The notes below the pieces were generated by a model. It saw only the letters and a list, made by a program, of their open reading frames with translations. It was not told the DNA's origin and ran no database searches. This document shows positions 45,457-54,998 of a DNA stretch of 64,000 nt, one piece after another; the stretch's first letter is position 1; every line of letters starts with the position of its first letter. Both the position numbers and the translations under genes were made by a program. The stretch is taken from contig NZ_RCZE01000016.1 of the NCBI RefSeq assembly GCF_006438915.1, positions 90,468 to 154,467 on the forward strand, written 5' to 3'. The stretch is from Pseudomonas arsenicoxydans (lineage in GTDB: Bacteria; Pseudomonadota; Gammaproteobacteria; Pseudomonadales; Pseudomonadaceae).

Positions 45457-46029
45457 TCAGTGCCGGTGCTGGCGGGTCACACCGGCATCGAATTGCGCGA
45501 CGATCAGTTGCCAGCCGGCGCTTTCGAGGGAGGCGTCCGTCAAGTCAGTCGGGGCTTTGAGGTCGGCGGCGCGGTTGAGCCAGATGTCCGGTGCGTCGTC
45601 GCCAGCGGTCAGGCGCATCAAAAACGAACCGGCCACGGCAGGTGTCTGGCTCTGGCCGAAGTACGCCTTGGCGTCGAGCAATTGCCAGGCATGGGCGCCA
45701 CGGCTGACGGAGCTGGCGTCCTGGGCGAACGGTGCAAAGCCTTCTTCGGCGAGGGCTTCAGGTGTCGGCAGGGTTTGCTGTTCCTGTTGCAGCAGGTGAA
45801 TCTCGTCCAGCGTCACCCGCAGGTCGGCGTAGATCCCTTGCTCGGACGCGCTCAAGTCACGGCGGGCATCCAGTTGATGGCTGCCGACGCTGCTCACGGC
45901 CTGGGATTCGTGGCGCCAGGCGACCACCGAACCGGCCACCGCCAGAATCATCAGGCACAACAGCAGCACATAAAGGGTTTCATGGCCGGCACCGGCCGGG
46001 CGGACGATCTGTGTGGTGGGCGTACTCAT
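45457..46029 (-). CDS. fpvK: FpvK, membrane protein of the Fpv iron-reduction complex
   Basis: 190 residues from ATG 46029, overlapping the fpvJ stop by four bases. One N-terminal membrane segment (about 18-40) is followed by a periplasmic domain with a helical LRVTLDEIHLLQQEQQTL stretch. No catalytic motif is recognisable. In P. aeruginosa FpvK works with FpvG, FpvH and FpvJ in iron release from ferripyoverdine. The call depends on position and overall shape. Confidence 0.82.
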   Translation of the reverse strand: MSTPTTQIVRPAGAGHETLYVLLLCLMILAVAGSVVAWRHESQAVSSVGSHQLDARRDLSASEQGIYADLRVTLDEIHLLQQEQQTLPTPEALAEEGFAPFAQDASSVSRGAHAWQLLDAKAYFGQSQTPAVAGSFLMRLTAGDDAPDIWLNRAADLKAPTDLTDASLESAGWQLIVAQFDAGVTRQHRH

Positions 46030-46355
46030 GGGGTTTCGATGTCCGCTTGGTCGATCTCGACGACGTGGCCGGGACCGGCGTCGAACAGCACATAAAATTC
46101 CGCGCCGGGTTTCTTGAAGGTCAACGTGGAATCGGCGCCGAGTTTGCCCGGCACCAGAATGGTTTCGTCGTAGCCGATCACGTCCAGGGTCACGCCCGGC
46201 GCGCCACTGCCGTCGGAGAAACCGCCGGTGCATTTGATCTGTTCGGCATCGACGGCTTTGCATTCGCACATCGGGTTGTGCGCCAGCGCGCTGGCACTGA
46301 AACCGGTGCAGAGCACCAGCAACACGGTTTGGAGTGGGCGAAAAACGCGAATCAT
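46026..46355 (-). CDS. fpvJ: FpvJ, small exported protein of the Fpv complex
   Basis: 109 residues from ATG 46355, overlapping fpvH by four bases. A signal peptide or anchor (about 1-25, ending LAHNP) is followed by a short beta-rich domain with three cysteines near the mature N-terminus (MCECKAVDAEQIKC). Homologues act with FpvG, H and K, possibly as a periplasmic scaffold or regulator of reduction. Confidence 0.82.
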   Translation of the reverse strand: MIRVFRPLQTVLLVLCTGFSASALAHNPMCECKAVDAEQIKCTGGFSDGSGAPGVTLDVIGYDETILVPGKLGADSTLTFKKPGAEFYVLFDAGPGHVVEIDQADIETP

Positions 46356-46894
46356 GGTTTGCCTCCTTGTTGGTTCAGCCACGCGACGGTGGCCGGCGAT
46401 GCCTGGTTCAGGGGCAGGGCGGCCTGGTGCATCGCACCGTCCCAGCCTTCCATGGTGATCCACAGCTCGGCGTCAGCCTTGGTCTTTTCAGGGATCGGCA
46501 GCATGGCGCCCATGCGATGTGGCGTGCCGAAGAAAATCACCCCGGCGGCCCGCAGGCTGCGCGGTTTGCCGATGCGCAGGTAAGTCGCCTTGACCTGATC
46601 GCGGCAGCGGTCGCACAGCGCGGCGGTGAAGTTCTTCATATGGCCGGCCGGTCCGTCGAGTGTGGGGGCCTCATTGCGCAGCTCGGCCAGACGCAGGCTC
46701 CACGGACCGACCTGGACGTCTCCGATCTCTCGCTCTCCCAGCCCGGTATCGCCGCGAAACAGCGCCGCGTCAGCGAAGTATTTGGGCATGAACCCCAGCG
46801 GCACCAACAACAGCAGGACGTTGATGTGGAAGCGCCATTTGAGCCAGAAGCGGCGCAGCGTGGAGTCCGGTGTTGGCTTGGCGTGCGTGTTCAT
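46352..46894 (-). CDS. fpvH: FpvH, membrane-anchored partner of the FpvG reductase
   Basis: 180 residues with one membrane segment (about 20-40) and a periplasmic domain holding a CDRC cysteine pair (near residue 95). It overlaps fpvG by four bases (ATGA) and fpvJ by four. No known enzyme motif is visible. Gene order identifies it as FpvH, required for efficient reduction of ferripyoverdine in P. aeruginosa. Confidence 0.83.
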   Translation of the reverse strand: MNTHAKPTPDSTLRRFWLKWRFHINVLLLLVPLGFMPKYFADAALFRGDTGLGEREIGDVQVGPWSLRLAELRNEAPTLDGPAGHMKNFTAALCDRCRDQVKATYLRIGKPRSLRAAGVIFFGTPHRMGAMLPIPEKTKADAELWITMEGWDGAMHQAALPLNQASPATVAWLNQQGGKP

Positions 46895-48069
46895 TGGCTG
46901 ACCTCCGTGGTGGTTTGCAGCCGTGCGTGTTTGTTGCTGCGCTTGAGGGCGTTGGCCGTGGCGAGGGCGGTGCGTTTGGTCCAGATCAGCAGGCCGCTGA
47001 GGACCATCATGCTCAGGATCAAACCGAAGAAGAACCAGATCAGCTTGATCCAGATCCCGCCGAAATCACCGGTGTGCAAGGGGCGCATGGACTCGGTCAC
47101 CAGCTCCAGGCCGGTGCGGTCCGACAGCAGGCGCGTGGCGGCGACGTCGCCGGTGTACGGATTGATGTCGGCCGTCTGGTACATCAGCGGATACCAGCTG
47201 CGCCCGCCCACCGAGAGGTAGCTGTAGGCGTTGGCGGGCAGGCTGACGAAGCTGTCTTCCAGGCCAGGAATGCGTTCCTTGGCCTGGGCAATCGCGGTTT
47301 CGAGGCTGATCGTCGGTGCGGGCGAGCCGTCGCTGGTCACCGGTACGCTCTCACGCGGCACCACCAGGGCCACCGGCGCGGTGGAAATCGAGACCTGGTT
47401 ATCGAACATGAATGCCTGAATCAGGAACCAGGTGCTGGTGATGGAAATCACCGCGATGAACCAGATCGACCAGATACCGCTGAGGCGATGAAAGTCGCCC
47501 CAAAAAATTCGTGCGCCATGACGAATGCGCAGGGTTGGTCGGAAAAAGCCTTTCCAGAATTTTTTGTAGACCACCAGCCCGGTGACCAGCGACGCGAGCA
47601 ACGGCAGGCTCAAGAAAGACACCAGGTACCAGCCCCAGCTGTAACCGTTGGTGAACGGCACCAGCCACCAGCCGTGCAGCGCTCGGGTAAACGCCTTGAA
47701 ATCGAAGGCCGGGGCGGTGCCCTGAATGACGCCGCTGTACGGGTCGACGTACACCGTCACCGACCGACCGTCGGGATAGCTGACGCTGACGTCGAGAGCG
47801 AAGTGGGATTCATCGGGGCGGCTGATGGATTCGACCAGCGTGTCCGGCTCGGCCCTTTTGATGGCCGCGATGATCTGGTCATAGCTGAGCAACGGCGCAT
47901 CGTCGCTAGGTTGGCTGGCGCGCATTTGCGGGTTGGCCAGCCAGACGATTTCCTGACTGATCACCGCCAATGTGCCGGTGACACAGACAATCAGCACGAA
48001 AAACCAGATCGGCAATGCCAGCCAGCTGTGGACCAGAAACCAGAGTTTGGAACGGGATTTCTTCGACAT
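46891..48069 (-). CDS. fpvG: PepSY-domain ferripyoverdine reductase FpvG
   Basis: 392 residues from ATG 48069; the longer frame to 48174 lacks support. The N-terminal segment KLWFLVHSWLALPIWFFVL, further membrane segments (HRLSGIWSIWFIAVISIT; near the C-terminus LIWFFFGLILSMMVLSGLLI) and periplasmic PepSY stretches define a PepSY_TM protein. Histidines in the membrane segments suggest haem-type electron transfer. FpvG reduces iron held by pyoverdine in the periplasm. First gene of an eight-gene, tightly overlapping operon. I found no clear PvdS box upstream. Confidence 0.9.
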   Translation of the reverse strand: MSKKSRSKLWFLVHSWLALPIWFFVLIVCVTGTLAVISQEIVWLANPQMRASQPSDDAPLLSYDQIIAAIKRAEPDTLVESISRPDESHFALDVSVSYPDGRSVTVYVDPYSGVIQGTAPAFDFKAFTRALHGWWLVPFTNGYSWGWYLVSFLSLPLLASLVTGLVVYKKFWKGFFRPTLRIRHGARIFWGDFHRLSGIWSIWFIAVISITSTWFLIQAFMFDNQVSISTAPVALVVPRESVPVTSDGSPAPTISLETAIAQAKERIPGLEDSFVSLPANAYSYLSVGGRSWYPLMYQTADINPYTGDVAATRLLSDRTGLELVTESMRPLHTGDFGGIWIKLIWFFFGLILSMMVLSGLLIWTKRTALATANALKRSNKHARLQTTTEVSQ

Positions 48070-48285
48070 GATTAAAGGTCTTGTATCGATGAGAGAACCT
48101 CTGCTGCGGGCTTCCCAGCGTTGAGGTCCATGAAAAGGCCGGCGGTGGCTGCTGCGTGCGCACGCCGACTGCATCTCTATAAGACGGATGAGGATCGAAA
48201 ATCCCGAAGGGGGAGATGAAAGTAAATGTTTCTTATTGGCGGGTAGTTGTTACAGAAGGAGATTTGCGGTGTTGGGGGTGGCCCT

Positions 48286-48361
48286 TTCGCGAGCAAGCCC
48301 GCTCCCACATTTGATCTATGTCACGGCGAAGATCAAATGTGGGAGCGGGCTTGCTCGCGAA
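48286..48361. repeat. REPIN upstream of the fpv operon
   Basis: Inverted REP arms separated by about 30 bases, just beyond the end of the VOC gene. Confidence 0.9.
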
Positions 48362-48386
48362 GGGGCCAGAAGCGGCGACAAAGCGC

Positions 48387-48845
48387 TCAACCCTGCTGAA
48401 ACATCTCCTTCGCCCGCTGCTCAATCTGCGCTTGAGTCAGGTCTTCCTTGCGCGTGGCCAGGAACCACAAATGCCCATACGGATCCTTCAGCGTCCCGGA
48501 GCGGTCGCCGTAAAACTGATCCTTGACCTCGGACACCACCGTGCCGCCCGCATCAATAGCCTGTTTATAGGACTTGTCCACATCCGTCACATACAGATGC
48601 AGGCCCACTGACGGCGAGTTGTCAGGATTGCTCAACGGCCCCTGGTCGCACGGCGTGCCAAGCATGATCGGGCAGTCGCCGATCCGCAGTTCGGCGTGAC
48701 CGATACCGCCATCGGGCATGGCCAGGCGCATGACTTCGATGGCGCCAAAGGCCTTCTTGTAGAACTCGATCGCTTCTGCTGCTTTTTGAATGCCCAGATA
48801 CGGGGTGATGCTGTGATAACCCTCTGGAATGGGTTTGACGCTCAT
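48387..48845 (-). CDS. VOC/glyoxalase-superfamily protein (PhnB-like)
   Basis: 152 residues. It has the PhnB-like VOC arrangement: TPYLGIQKAAEAIEFYKKAFGA, MPDGGIGHAELRIG, LHLYVTDVDKSYKQAIDAGG and DPYGHLWFLAT with a metal-ligand-type His. The function of this subgroup is unknown; members are often called DNA-binding or demethylase-like without proof. Single gene, same strand as the fpv operon but separated by a REPIN. Confidence 0.82.
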   Translation of the reverse strand: MSVKPIPEGYHSITPYLGIQKAAEAIEFYKKAFGAIEVMRLAMPDGGIGHAELRIGDCPIMLGTPCDQGPLSNPDNSPSVGLHLYVTDVDKSYKQAIDAGGTVVSEVKDQFYGDRSGTLKDPYGHLWFLATRKEDLTQAQIEQRAKEMFQQG

Positions 48846-49126
48846 GATGAATCTCCCTGTTTGTTGTTGTGGGTGGAAAGGTGTCCTGCGCCGATTCCCG
48901 GCCGGATAAATATAGGTCAGTGTCGTGCAGGCAGCCGAGTAGCCGACGAGCAGCCTCGCCGTTCAGCCATCAACAGTGCAGCAGCAGATTGCTCGGCTAC
49001 TTCATCAAAAACGTTTGCAGAAACTGGCCAAGGCGTTGAATTCGGATGAGGTTCGGCAGTTCATCCTGACCCGCTAAAAAGGGCAGATTGCGCCGGGGTT
49101 CAGAATCTTTGTTGATTGACAGGACG

Positions 49127-49594
49127 CTATTTCGGACTTGACCCTGACTCCAGCAGCTGCGCCCCCGGCCCCTGTTCCCCCAGCACATCGCCAAAATTGC
49201 GCAACGGACACGCCTCCATCGACAAACACCCACACCCGATGCAGCCATTCAGCTTGTCCCGCAGCAACCTCAGCTGATTGATCCGCTCGTCCAGATCCCG
49301 GCTCCACTGCGCCGACAACACCTTCCAGTCCGCCGCCGTCGGCGCGCGATTATCTGGTAGCGACTTCAGCGCGTCACCAATCTCGGCCAACGGAATCCCC
49401 AGGCGCTGGGCCACTTTGATCAGCGCGACCCGCCGCAACACTTCCCGTGGATAGCGCCGCTGGTTGCCCTGATTGCGCGTGCTTTTGATCAACCCCTTCG
49501 ATTCATAAAAGTGCAGCGCCGTGACCGCCACACCGCTGCGGGCGGCCAATTGGCCGACGGTGAGTTCCTTGTGCAGATTTTCCGGGGCGATCAT
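49127..49594 (-). CDS. soxR: Redox-sensing regulator SoxR
   Basis: 155 residues of the MerR family: N-terminal helix-turn-helix (LTVGQLAARSGVAVTALHFYE), a long dimerisation helix, and the [2Fe-2S] cysteine cluster CIGCGCLSMEAC at about residues 118-129 that defines SoxR. Oxidation of the cluster by redox-cycling compounds activates target promoters. A SoxR palindrome lies in the intergenic region shared with the divergent monooxygenase gene, as with PA2273/PA2274 of P. aeruginosa from memory. Confidence 0.95.
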   Translation of the reverse strand: MIAPENLHKELTVGQLAARSGVAVTALHFYESKGLIKSTRNQGNQRRYPREVLRRVALIKVAQRLGIPLAEIGDALKSLPDNRAPTAADWKVLSAQWSRDLDERINQLRLLRDKLNGCIGCGCLSMEACPLRNFGDVLGEQGPGAQLLESGSSPK

Positions 49595-49607
49595 TTAAAA
49601 ATCCTGC

Positions 49608-49638
49608 TTGACCTCTAGTTAACTAGAGGTTTTACCCT
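49608..49638 (+). promoter_or_regulatory. SoxR-controlled promoter with SoxR box
   Basis: The perfect palindrome CCTCTAGTTAACTAGAGG (49612-49629) nearly matches the E. coli soxS operator. It sits in a long 19-base spacer between TTGACC (49608-49613) and TACCCT (49633-49638), the geometry MerR-type activators need. Confidence 0.85.
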
Positions 49639-49687
49639 GCAGGCCTTCGGATCGCAAGATCCGCCTGACATGTGAGGGGGACTATTC

Positions 49688-50049
49688 ATGCAACCGTCAG
49701 AGAACAATCGCAGTTTCACCCAACTGATCGAGTTCGAGATCGAACCGCATCAGCAACCTGCGCTGGTGTCGGCCTTGTCTGACCAGACCGAGCGCCTGGC
49801 CCGGGATTTCAGTGGTTTTTTGAGTGCCAGCATCCAGGCCAGCGACGATGGCCGGCGCGTGCTCAACTACCTGCAATGGCAAACCCGCGCGGCGGGAGAG
49901 GCGGCCTTTCGCAGTTTCGAAAGCGGCGAACAGGATTTCTGGCAACTGATCCGCGCCCATCAGGCGAAGACCGTGACGTTCGGCTCGTTCCATGTGCTGC
50001 ACAGCCTGGCGCTCAGCCGAGACAACGCGCTGCACTGCCGCCTGGTGGG

Positions 50050-50053
<4 letters not shown>
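49688..50053 (+). CDS. Antibiotic biosynthesis monooxygenase-like protein, SoxR target
   Basis: 121 residues of the ABM (ferredoxin-like dimeric barrel) type, with FTQLIEFEIEPHQQPALVSAL at the N-terminus and VLNYLQWQTRAAGEAAF mid-chain. Such small proteins often act on quinones or related redox compounds. The SoxR-controlled promoter ends 49 bases upstream, so it should respond to redox-active drugs. It converges on sfnR with a four-base overlap. Confidence 0.85.
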
Positions 50054-51152
<1,099 letters not shown>

Positions 51153-51176
51153 GGGGTTCGCTCCATGAAGAGAAGG

Positions 51177-51677
51177 CTATGAATAGAAAGTCGGAACGGG
51201 CAGGGCCTGGTTCGGCGCCCAGTCACCCAGCTCATGGAGTTTGTAATCCACCGGGTCGTGCAGGGTTTGCGTGCGCAGGTTGCGCCAGCGACGGTCGAGT
51301 CGCAGGGACGCGTGAGTCGAGCGCGCACCGGTCACTTCGAACAGTCGGCTGCACAGCCCCAGACCATTACGCGTGGCAGCGACCTTCGCCGTGGCGATGG
51401 CGGTGGCCAGATGTCCGCGTTCTTCGGCGCTGAGAGTCGGGCCTTTGGCCCAGGCTCTGTCGAGCAGTTCGGCGGCGCGTTCCACCAGCAATCGAACGCC
51501 TTCGAGGGCGACCCAGAATTCGCCGTAATGGCCGAGGACATAAGGATCCTGACGCACTTCGTGAGCCGTGGATTTGTGCCACGGCCGGGTTTCGGTGAGC
51601 GTGTATTTCCGCGCTTCTTCGAAGGCGCCTTCGGCGATGCCGAGGAACATGTGGGTGAACGTGAGTTGGGCAATCAA
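51177..51677 (-). pseudogene. msuC: Truncated msuC: C-terminal part of a DszC/SfnB-like flavin monooxygenase
   Basis: 166 residues match the C-terminal helical domain of acyl-CoA-dehydrogenase-like monooxygenases (FTHMFLGIAEGAFEEARKYT, ARSTHASLRLDRRWRNLRTQTLHDPVDYK). Family members are near 395 residues, so about 230 N-terminal residues, including most of the flavin and substrate site, are missing. The coding frame runs leftwards from a REP element at 51690-51749, and only 88 bases separate it from msuD. The normal gene order is msuE-msuD-msuC. The first possible start is TTG 51677; a working enzyme is unlikely. Confidence 0.82.
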
Positions 51678-51689
51678 GGGCCGCTGGTT

Positions 51690-51749
51690 TTGGGACTGCT
51701 GCGCAGTCCAGCGGGAGTAAGCCCCCTCGCCACAAAGTTCCCAGTCTCA
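51690..51749. repeat. REP-type palindrome at the msuC truncation point
   Basis: A perfect GGACTGC-TGC-GCAGTCC hairpin (51693-51709) is next to an imperfect one (GCGGGAG/CCCTCGC), followed by CACAAAGTTCCC. This is a different REP family from the other copies in the window and is common in P. fluorescens genomes as I recall. Confidence 0.75.
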
Positions 51750-51765
51750 AAGAGGGGTGTGTTGG

Positions 51766-52911
51766 TCACGCCGTGGCTTTGGTGGGCAGCACATCATTGG
51801 CAATCATTTCGCCAAAGGGCCCGGTCAGGTTGGTGGTGCCGCGTCCCGCCAGGCTGGCGTACGGCTCCGGCAATAACGGGAACACCCACTCGGCAAACCG
51901 ATAAGCCTCTTCAAGATGCGGATACCCGGAGAAGATGAAACTTTCGATTCCCAGGTCCGCGTACTCCTTGATCCGCGCCGCCACTTGCTGCGGATCACCA
52001 ACCAACGCCGTCCCGGCACCGCCCCGCACCAGACCGACACCGGCCCAGAGATTGGGGGCAATTTCCAGATTGTCGCGACGTCCGTCATGCAACGCCGCCA
52101 TGCGTCGCTGACCTTCGGAGTCGAACCTCGAGAACGACTTCTGCGCCGCCGCGATGGTTTCATCGCTGATGTGCTCGATGAGTTTGTCCGCCGCTTTCCA
52201 GGCCTCGTCGGCGGTCTCGCGCACGATCACATGCAAGCGAATCCCGAACTTCACGGTGCGACCCTTCCTCGCCGCACGTTCACGCACATTCGCCAGTTTT
52301 TGCGCCACGGCGTCCGGAGGTTCGCCCCAGGTCAGGTAGACGTCCACCTGCTCGGCGGCCAACTCATGGGCGGCTTCGGAAGATCCGCCGAAGTACAGCG
52401 GCGGGTAGGGCTTTTGCACCGGCGGATACAGGGCCTTGGCGTTTTGCACCTGAAGGTGTTTGCCTTCGAAATCCACCGACTCGCCTTGCAGCACCCGGCG
52501 CCAGATCTGCAGGAATTCATCGGTGACTTCGTAGCGCTCGCTGTGGTCGAGAAAAATACCGTCACCACGGTTTTCATCCGGGTCGCCGCCGGTCACCACA
52601 TTGATCAGCAATCGGCCATTGGACAGACGATCCAGCGTGGCCGCCATGCGCGCCGAGACGGTCGGCGAGATGATCCCCGGGCGGATGGCCACCAGATAAC
52701 GCAGGCGTTCGGTCAGCGGCACCAATGCCGAAGCAATCATCCACGAGTCCTCGCAGGAACGCCCAGTGGGAATCAGCACACCGTGATAGCCAAGGCTGTC
52801 GGCGGCCTGGGCCACTTGCTTCAGGTAGTTGAGCGTGACCGGGCGTGCGCCCTGGGTGGTGCCCAGGTAATGGCCGTCGCCGTGAGTGGGCAGGAACCAG
52901 AAAACATCCAT
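51766..52911 (-). CDS. msuD: FMNH2-dependent methanesulfonate/alkanesulfonate monooxygenase
   Basis: 381 residues of the bacterial luciferase-like SsuD/MsuD family, beginning MDVFWFLPTHGDGHYLG. Conserved parts include the C-terminal barrel entries INVVTGGDPDENRGDG, YLTWGEPP and FIFSGYPHLEEAYRFAE. It splits sulfonates to sulfite and aldehyde with reduced FMN from MsuE and oxygen. Pairing with msuE, and an sfnR gene nearby, favours MsuD over SsuD; substrate range is not determined by sequence. It lies ten bases downstream of msuE. Confidence 0.88.
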   Translation of the reverse strand: MDVFWFLPTHGDGHYLGTTQGARPVTLNYLKQVAQAADSLGYHGVLIPTGRSCEDSWMIASALVPLTERLRYLVAIRPGIISPTVSARMAATLDRLSNGRLLINVVTGGDPDENRGDGIFLDHSERYEVTDEFLQIWRRVLQGESVDFEGKHLQVQNAKALYPPVQKPYPPLYFGGSSEAAHELAAEQVDVYLTWGEPPDAVAQKLANVRERAARKGRTVKFGIRLHVIVRETADEAWKAADKLIEHISDETIAAAQKSFSRFDSEGQRRMAALHDGRRDNLEIAPNLWAGVGLVRGGAGTALVGDPQQVAARIKEYADLGIESFIFSGYPHLEEAYRFAEWVFPLLPEPYASLAGRGTTNLTGPFGEMIANDVLPTKATA

Positions 52912-52921
52912 GAAGAAATCC

Positions 52922-53485
52922 TTAAGCTATTTTCAGCAGATTTTTGCGGTGCACGCCGAACAACGGCGCGGCGCGTTCTGCAGCAAGACGAATGCGGGCC
53001 TTCAAGGGCTCACTGGTGATTTGGTAGTTGAAGAAATCGGCTTCGGTGGCGTAGACGCCAATCGGCAGGGTCAGGGCCTGGAAGAAACTGAACAGTGGGC
53101 GCAATTGATGATCGAGGACCAGCGCATGGCGTTCGCTGCCACCCGTGGCCGCCAGCAACACCGGCGTGTCGATCAGGGCATTGAGGTCGATCAGGTCGAA
53201 CAAGTGCTTGAGCAATCCCGGATAGGAGCCGCGATACACCGGCGCGGCAACAATCAGCAGGTCGGCGTTCTCGATCGCTTGCAACTGGGCTTCAATCTCG
53301 GCGCTCAACTCTTGTCGCGAGAGTGCCGCACCCAGGGCGCGAGCGATGTCGCCGAGTTCGATCAGCCTGCTCTCGATCGGCAATTGCTCCGACAGTTCGC
53401 TCAAAAGCGCCTGAGTCAGCACCAGGGTGCGAGACGGGCTCCAGGTTCCGCCCGACAGGGCGACGACTTTCAGCGCGCGGGACAT
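52922..53485 (-). CDS. msuE: NAD(P)H-dependent FMN reductase
   Basis: 187 residues from ATG 53485 behind AGGAA. Flavodoxin-like FMN reductase with the phosphate-binding loop VALSGGTWSPSRT, APVYRGSYPGLLKHLFDLID and LLAATGGSERHALVLDHQLRP. It supplies reduced FMN to the neighbouring monooxygenase. First gene of msuED(C), with a sigma-54 promoter 55-70 bases upstream of the start. Confidence 0.88.
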   Translation of the reverse strand: MSRALKVVALSGGTWSPSRTLVLTQALLSELSEQLPIESRLIELGDIARALGAALSRQELSAEIEAQLQAIENADLLIVAAPVYRGSYPGLLKHLFDLIDLNALIDTPVLLAATGGSERHALVLDHQLRPLFSFFQALTLPIGVYATEADFFNYQITSEPLKARIRLAAERAAPLFGVHRKNLLKIA

Positions 53486-53539
53486 GATCAGTTCCTTTTT
53501 CAACAGTTGCTCGGGGAGCAGTGAGTAGTTCTTGGGTTG

Positions 53540-53555
53540 AGCAAGAGCTGTACCA
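53540..53555 (-). promoter_or_regulatory. Sigma-54 promoter of msuED
   Basis: On the minus strand TGGTAC, five bases, TTGCT (consensus TGGCAC-5-TTGCA), upstream of msuE. It fits control by an SfnR-type enhancer-binding protein. Confidence 0.75.
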
Positions 53556-53623
53556 AATCCTTCGGGCCCCTGTTTACGGGGCCTTGAGCATGTTTGTTGG
53601 CTGGCGCAGTACTGTTTTCGGGG

Positions 53624-53672
53624 CTGTTTGCCGGATGACTGTTGCCTGGCAAACAGTTGTTCCGGCAACAGT
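53624..53672. promoter_or_regulatory. Cluster of repeats, possible SfnR enhancer
   Basis: Four related elements: CTGTTTGCCGG (53624-53634), ACTGTTGCC (53638-53646), GGCAAACAGT (53648-53657) and CGGCAACAGT (53663-53672). They form inverted pairs 70-130 bases upstream of the sigma-54 promoter, a usual place for enhancer sites. The remainder of the 53486-53883 gap shows nothing else clear. Confidence 0.55.
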
Positions 53673-53883
53673 TCGTGAAGTGATGGTGTTGTTATAAAGG
53701 CTGTTCAATATTCCGTAAAAGACATTAAATAAATATTTATAGATCATAAATGAATATATCTGGGCGTAGCAGGAGAGGGTTTGCCTGAGTCGATAGCCAC
53801 TATTGAAAGCGTTGATTTCTGCCCGCGAAGCCGCGCGAGTAGCCTGTGTTCATTCCCCCGAACCCAGATGCAGGACGCCAACC

Positions 53884-54153
53884 ATGAAACCTCTAATCGC
53901 CACTTCCTTGCTGCTGGCAATCGCTGTTCTTGCCGGATGTGCCAGTCATGTTTCGCCGGAATTACGGCCCTACACCGCCGAAGAATCCAAGGAATTGGCG
54001 CTAGAGGATCTGAACCGTCGTGGTCTGTCCTTCGAGGAGTACCACGCGAAGAAAGCCGCATTGCTCGGTCAACCGCAAAAGTCGTTCAGCTTCGACAAAC
54101 AGGGCGAGATGAACGCCGAACGTGCTGTACAGCTACACGGTCGACCAAGCTGA
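53884..54153 (+). CDS. Small outer-membrane-type lipoprotein
   Basis: 89 residues from ATG 53884. The lipobox LAGC gives a lipidated Cys near residue 19. The C-terminal part (ELALEDLNRRGLSFEEYHAKKAALLGQ) resembles SHOCT-type short oligomerisation motifs. The frame is open upstream to 53803, but that part has no signal peptide logic. No function can be assigned. Confidence 0.75.
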   Translation: MKPLIATSLLLAIAVLAGCASHVSPELRPYTAEESKELALEDLNRRGLSFEEYHAKKAALLGQPQKSFSFDKQGEMNAERAVQLHGRPS

Positions 54154-54256
54154 TCGAAAACTGTACCGCTCGAAGTTTCACGTAACTGTCCATGGGTTTC
54201 CGGCAAGGTGTGCGATAGGGTCTTAACACCCGACCGACCCTGATGGACTGCCGCTC

Positions 54257-54871
54257 ATGACGCTCTCACTCGATCTGCTGATGGGCTTCGCCCTGTTTGC
54301 GCTCGTCACCTCGATCACTCCCGGCCCCAACAACACCATGTTGCTGGCATCGGGCGTGAACTTCGGGTTTAACCGCACCATCCCGCACATGCTGGGCATC
54401 ACCTGCGGCTTCTTTGTCCTGGTGGTCGCCGTCGGATTCGGCCTCGGCGCCGTGTTTCAAACCTATCCTTTGCTCTACACCGTGTTGCGCTACGTCGGCG
54501 CGGCGTATTTGCTGTATCTGGCATGGAAAATCGCCCGTTCAGGTCCGGTCTCCGAGAGCGAGAAGGGCGAAAGCAAACCCATCACTTACCTCGGCGCAGC
54601 GGCGTTCCAATGGGTCAATCCCAAGGCGTGGATCATGGCCATCGGTGCCATTAGCACTTACACGCCGATGCAGGGCTATTTCACCAATGTGATTGTCATT
54701 GCTGCGGTGTTTGCCGTGATCAACCTGCCGAGCGTCAGTGTCTGGGCCGGTTGCGGCACACTGTTACGCAATGTGCTGAAAGATCGCCGCTGGTTGCGCC
54801 TGTTCAATTGGGGCATGGCGGCGCTGCTGGTGGCTTCGCTGTATCCGTTACTTCTTGAAAGCTTTAGCTGA
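54257..54871 (+). CDS. LysE/RhtB-family amino-acid exporter
   Basis: 204 residues from ATG 54257 with about six membrane segments. The LysE signature is SITPGPNNTMLLASGVNFGF near residues 19-38, and QWVNPKAWIMAIGA lies mid-chain. Members export amino acids or related small molecules. Single gene; substrate unknown. Confidence 0.87.
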   Translation: MTLSLDLLMGFALFALVTSITPGPNNTMLLASGVNFGFNRTIPHMLGITCGFFVLVVAVGFGLGAVFQTYPLLYTVLRYVGAAYLLYLAWKIARSGPVSESEKGESKPITYLGAAAFQWVNPKAWIMAIGAISTYTPMQGYFTNVIVIAAVFAVINLPSVSVWAGCGTLLRNVLKDRRWLRLFNWGMAALLVASLYPLLLESFS

Positions 54872-54998
54872 CGCATTGCTTCAACCGGTTGCCCGATGCC
54901 TGTTAAGCTCGACTTCAGGAGCGTTCCTACGCACTTTTAAATGAAGTTGTTCTTCTTTAACGGCTTCCGATCAGGTATTTCTAACGTGCTGAAATATC

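Noticed and set aside
48210..48245. Possible Fur box upstream of fpvG
   Set aside because: Only weakly like the consensus when aligned base by base; kept as a question in the findings.
8520..48361. Inverted repeats considered as rho-independent terminators or CRISPR units
   Set aside because: They lack T-runs and are dispersed single elements of one family, as REPINs are; there are no regularly spaced repeats with unique spacers.
48961..49077. Short plus-strand frame ending at TAA 49075-49077 (reads ...LAKALNSDEVRQFILTR)
   Set aside because: Amino-acid-like composition suggests a remnant, but there is no start codon after the preceding stop and it is too short to identify.
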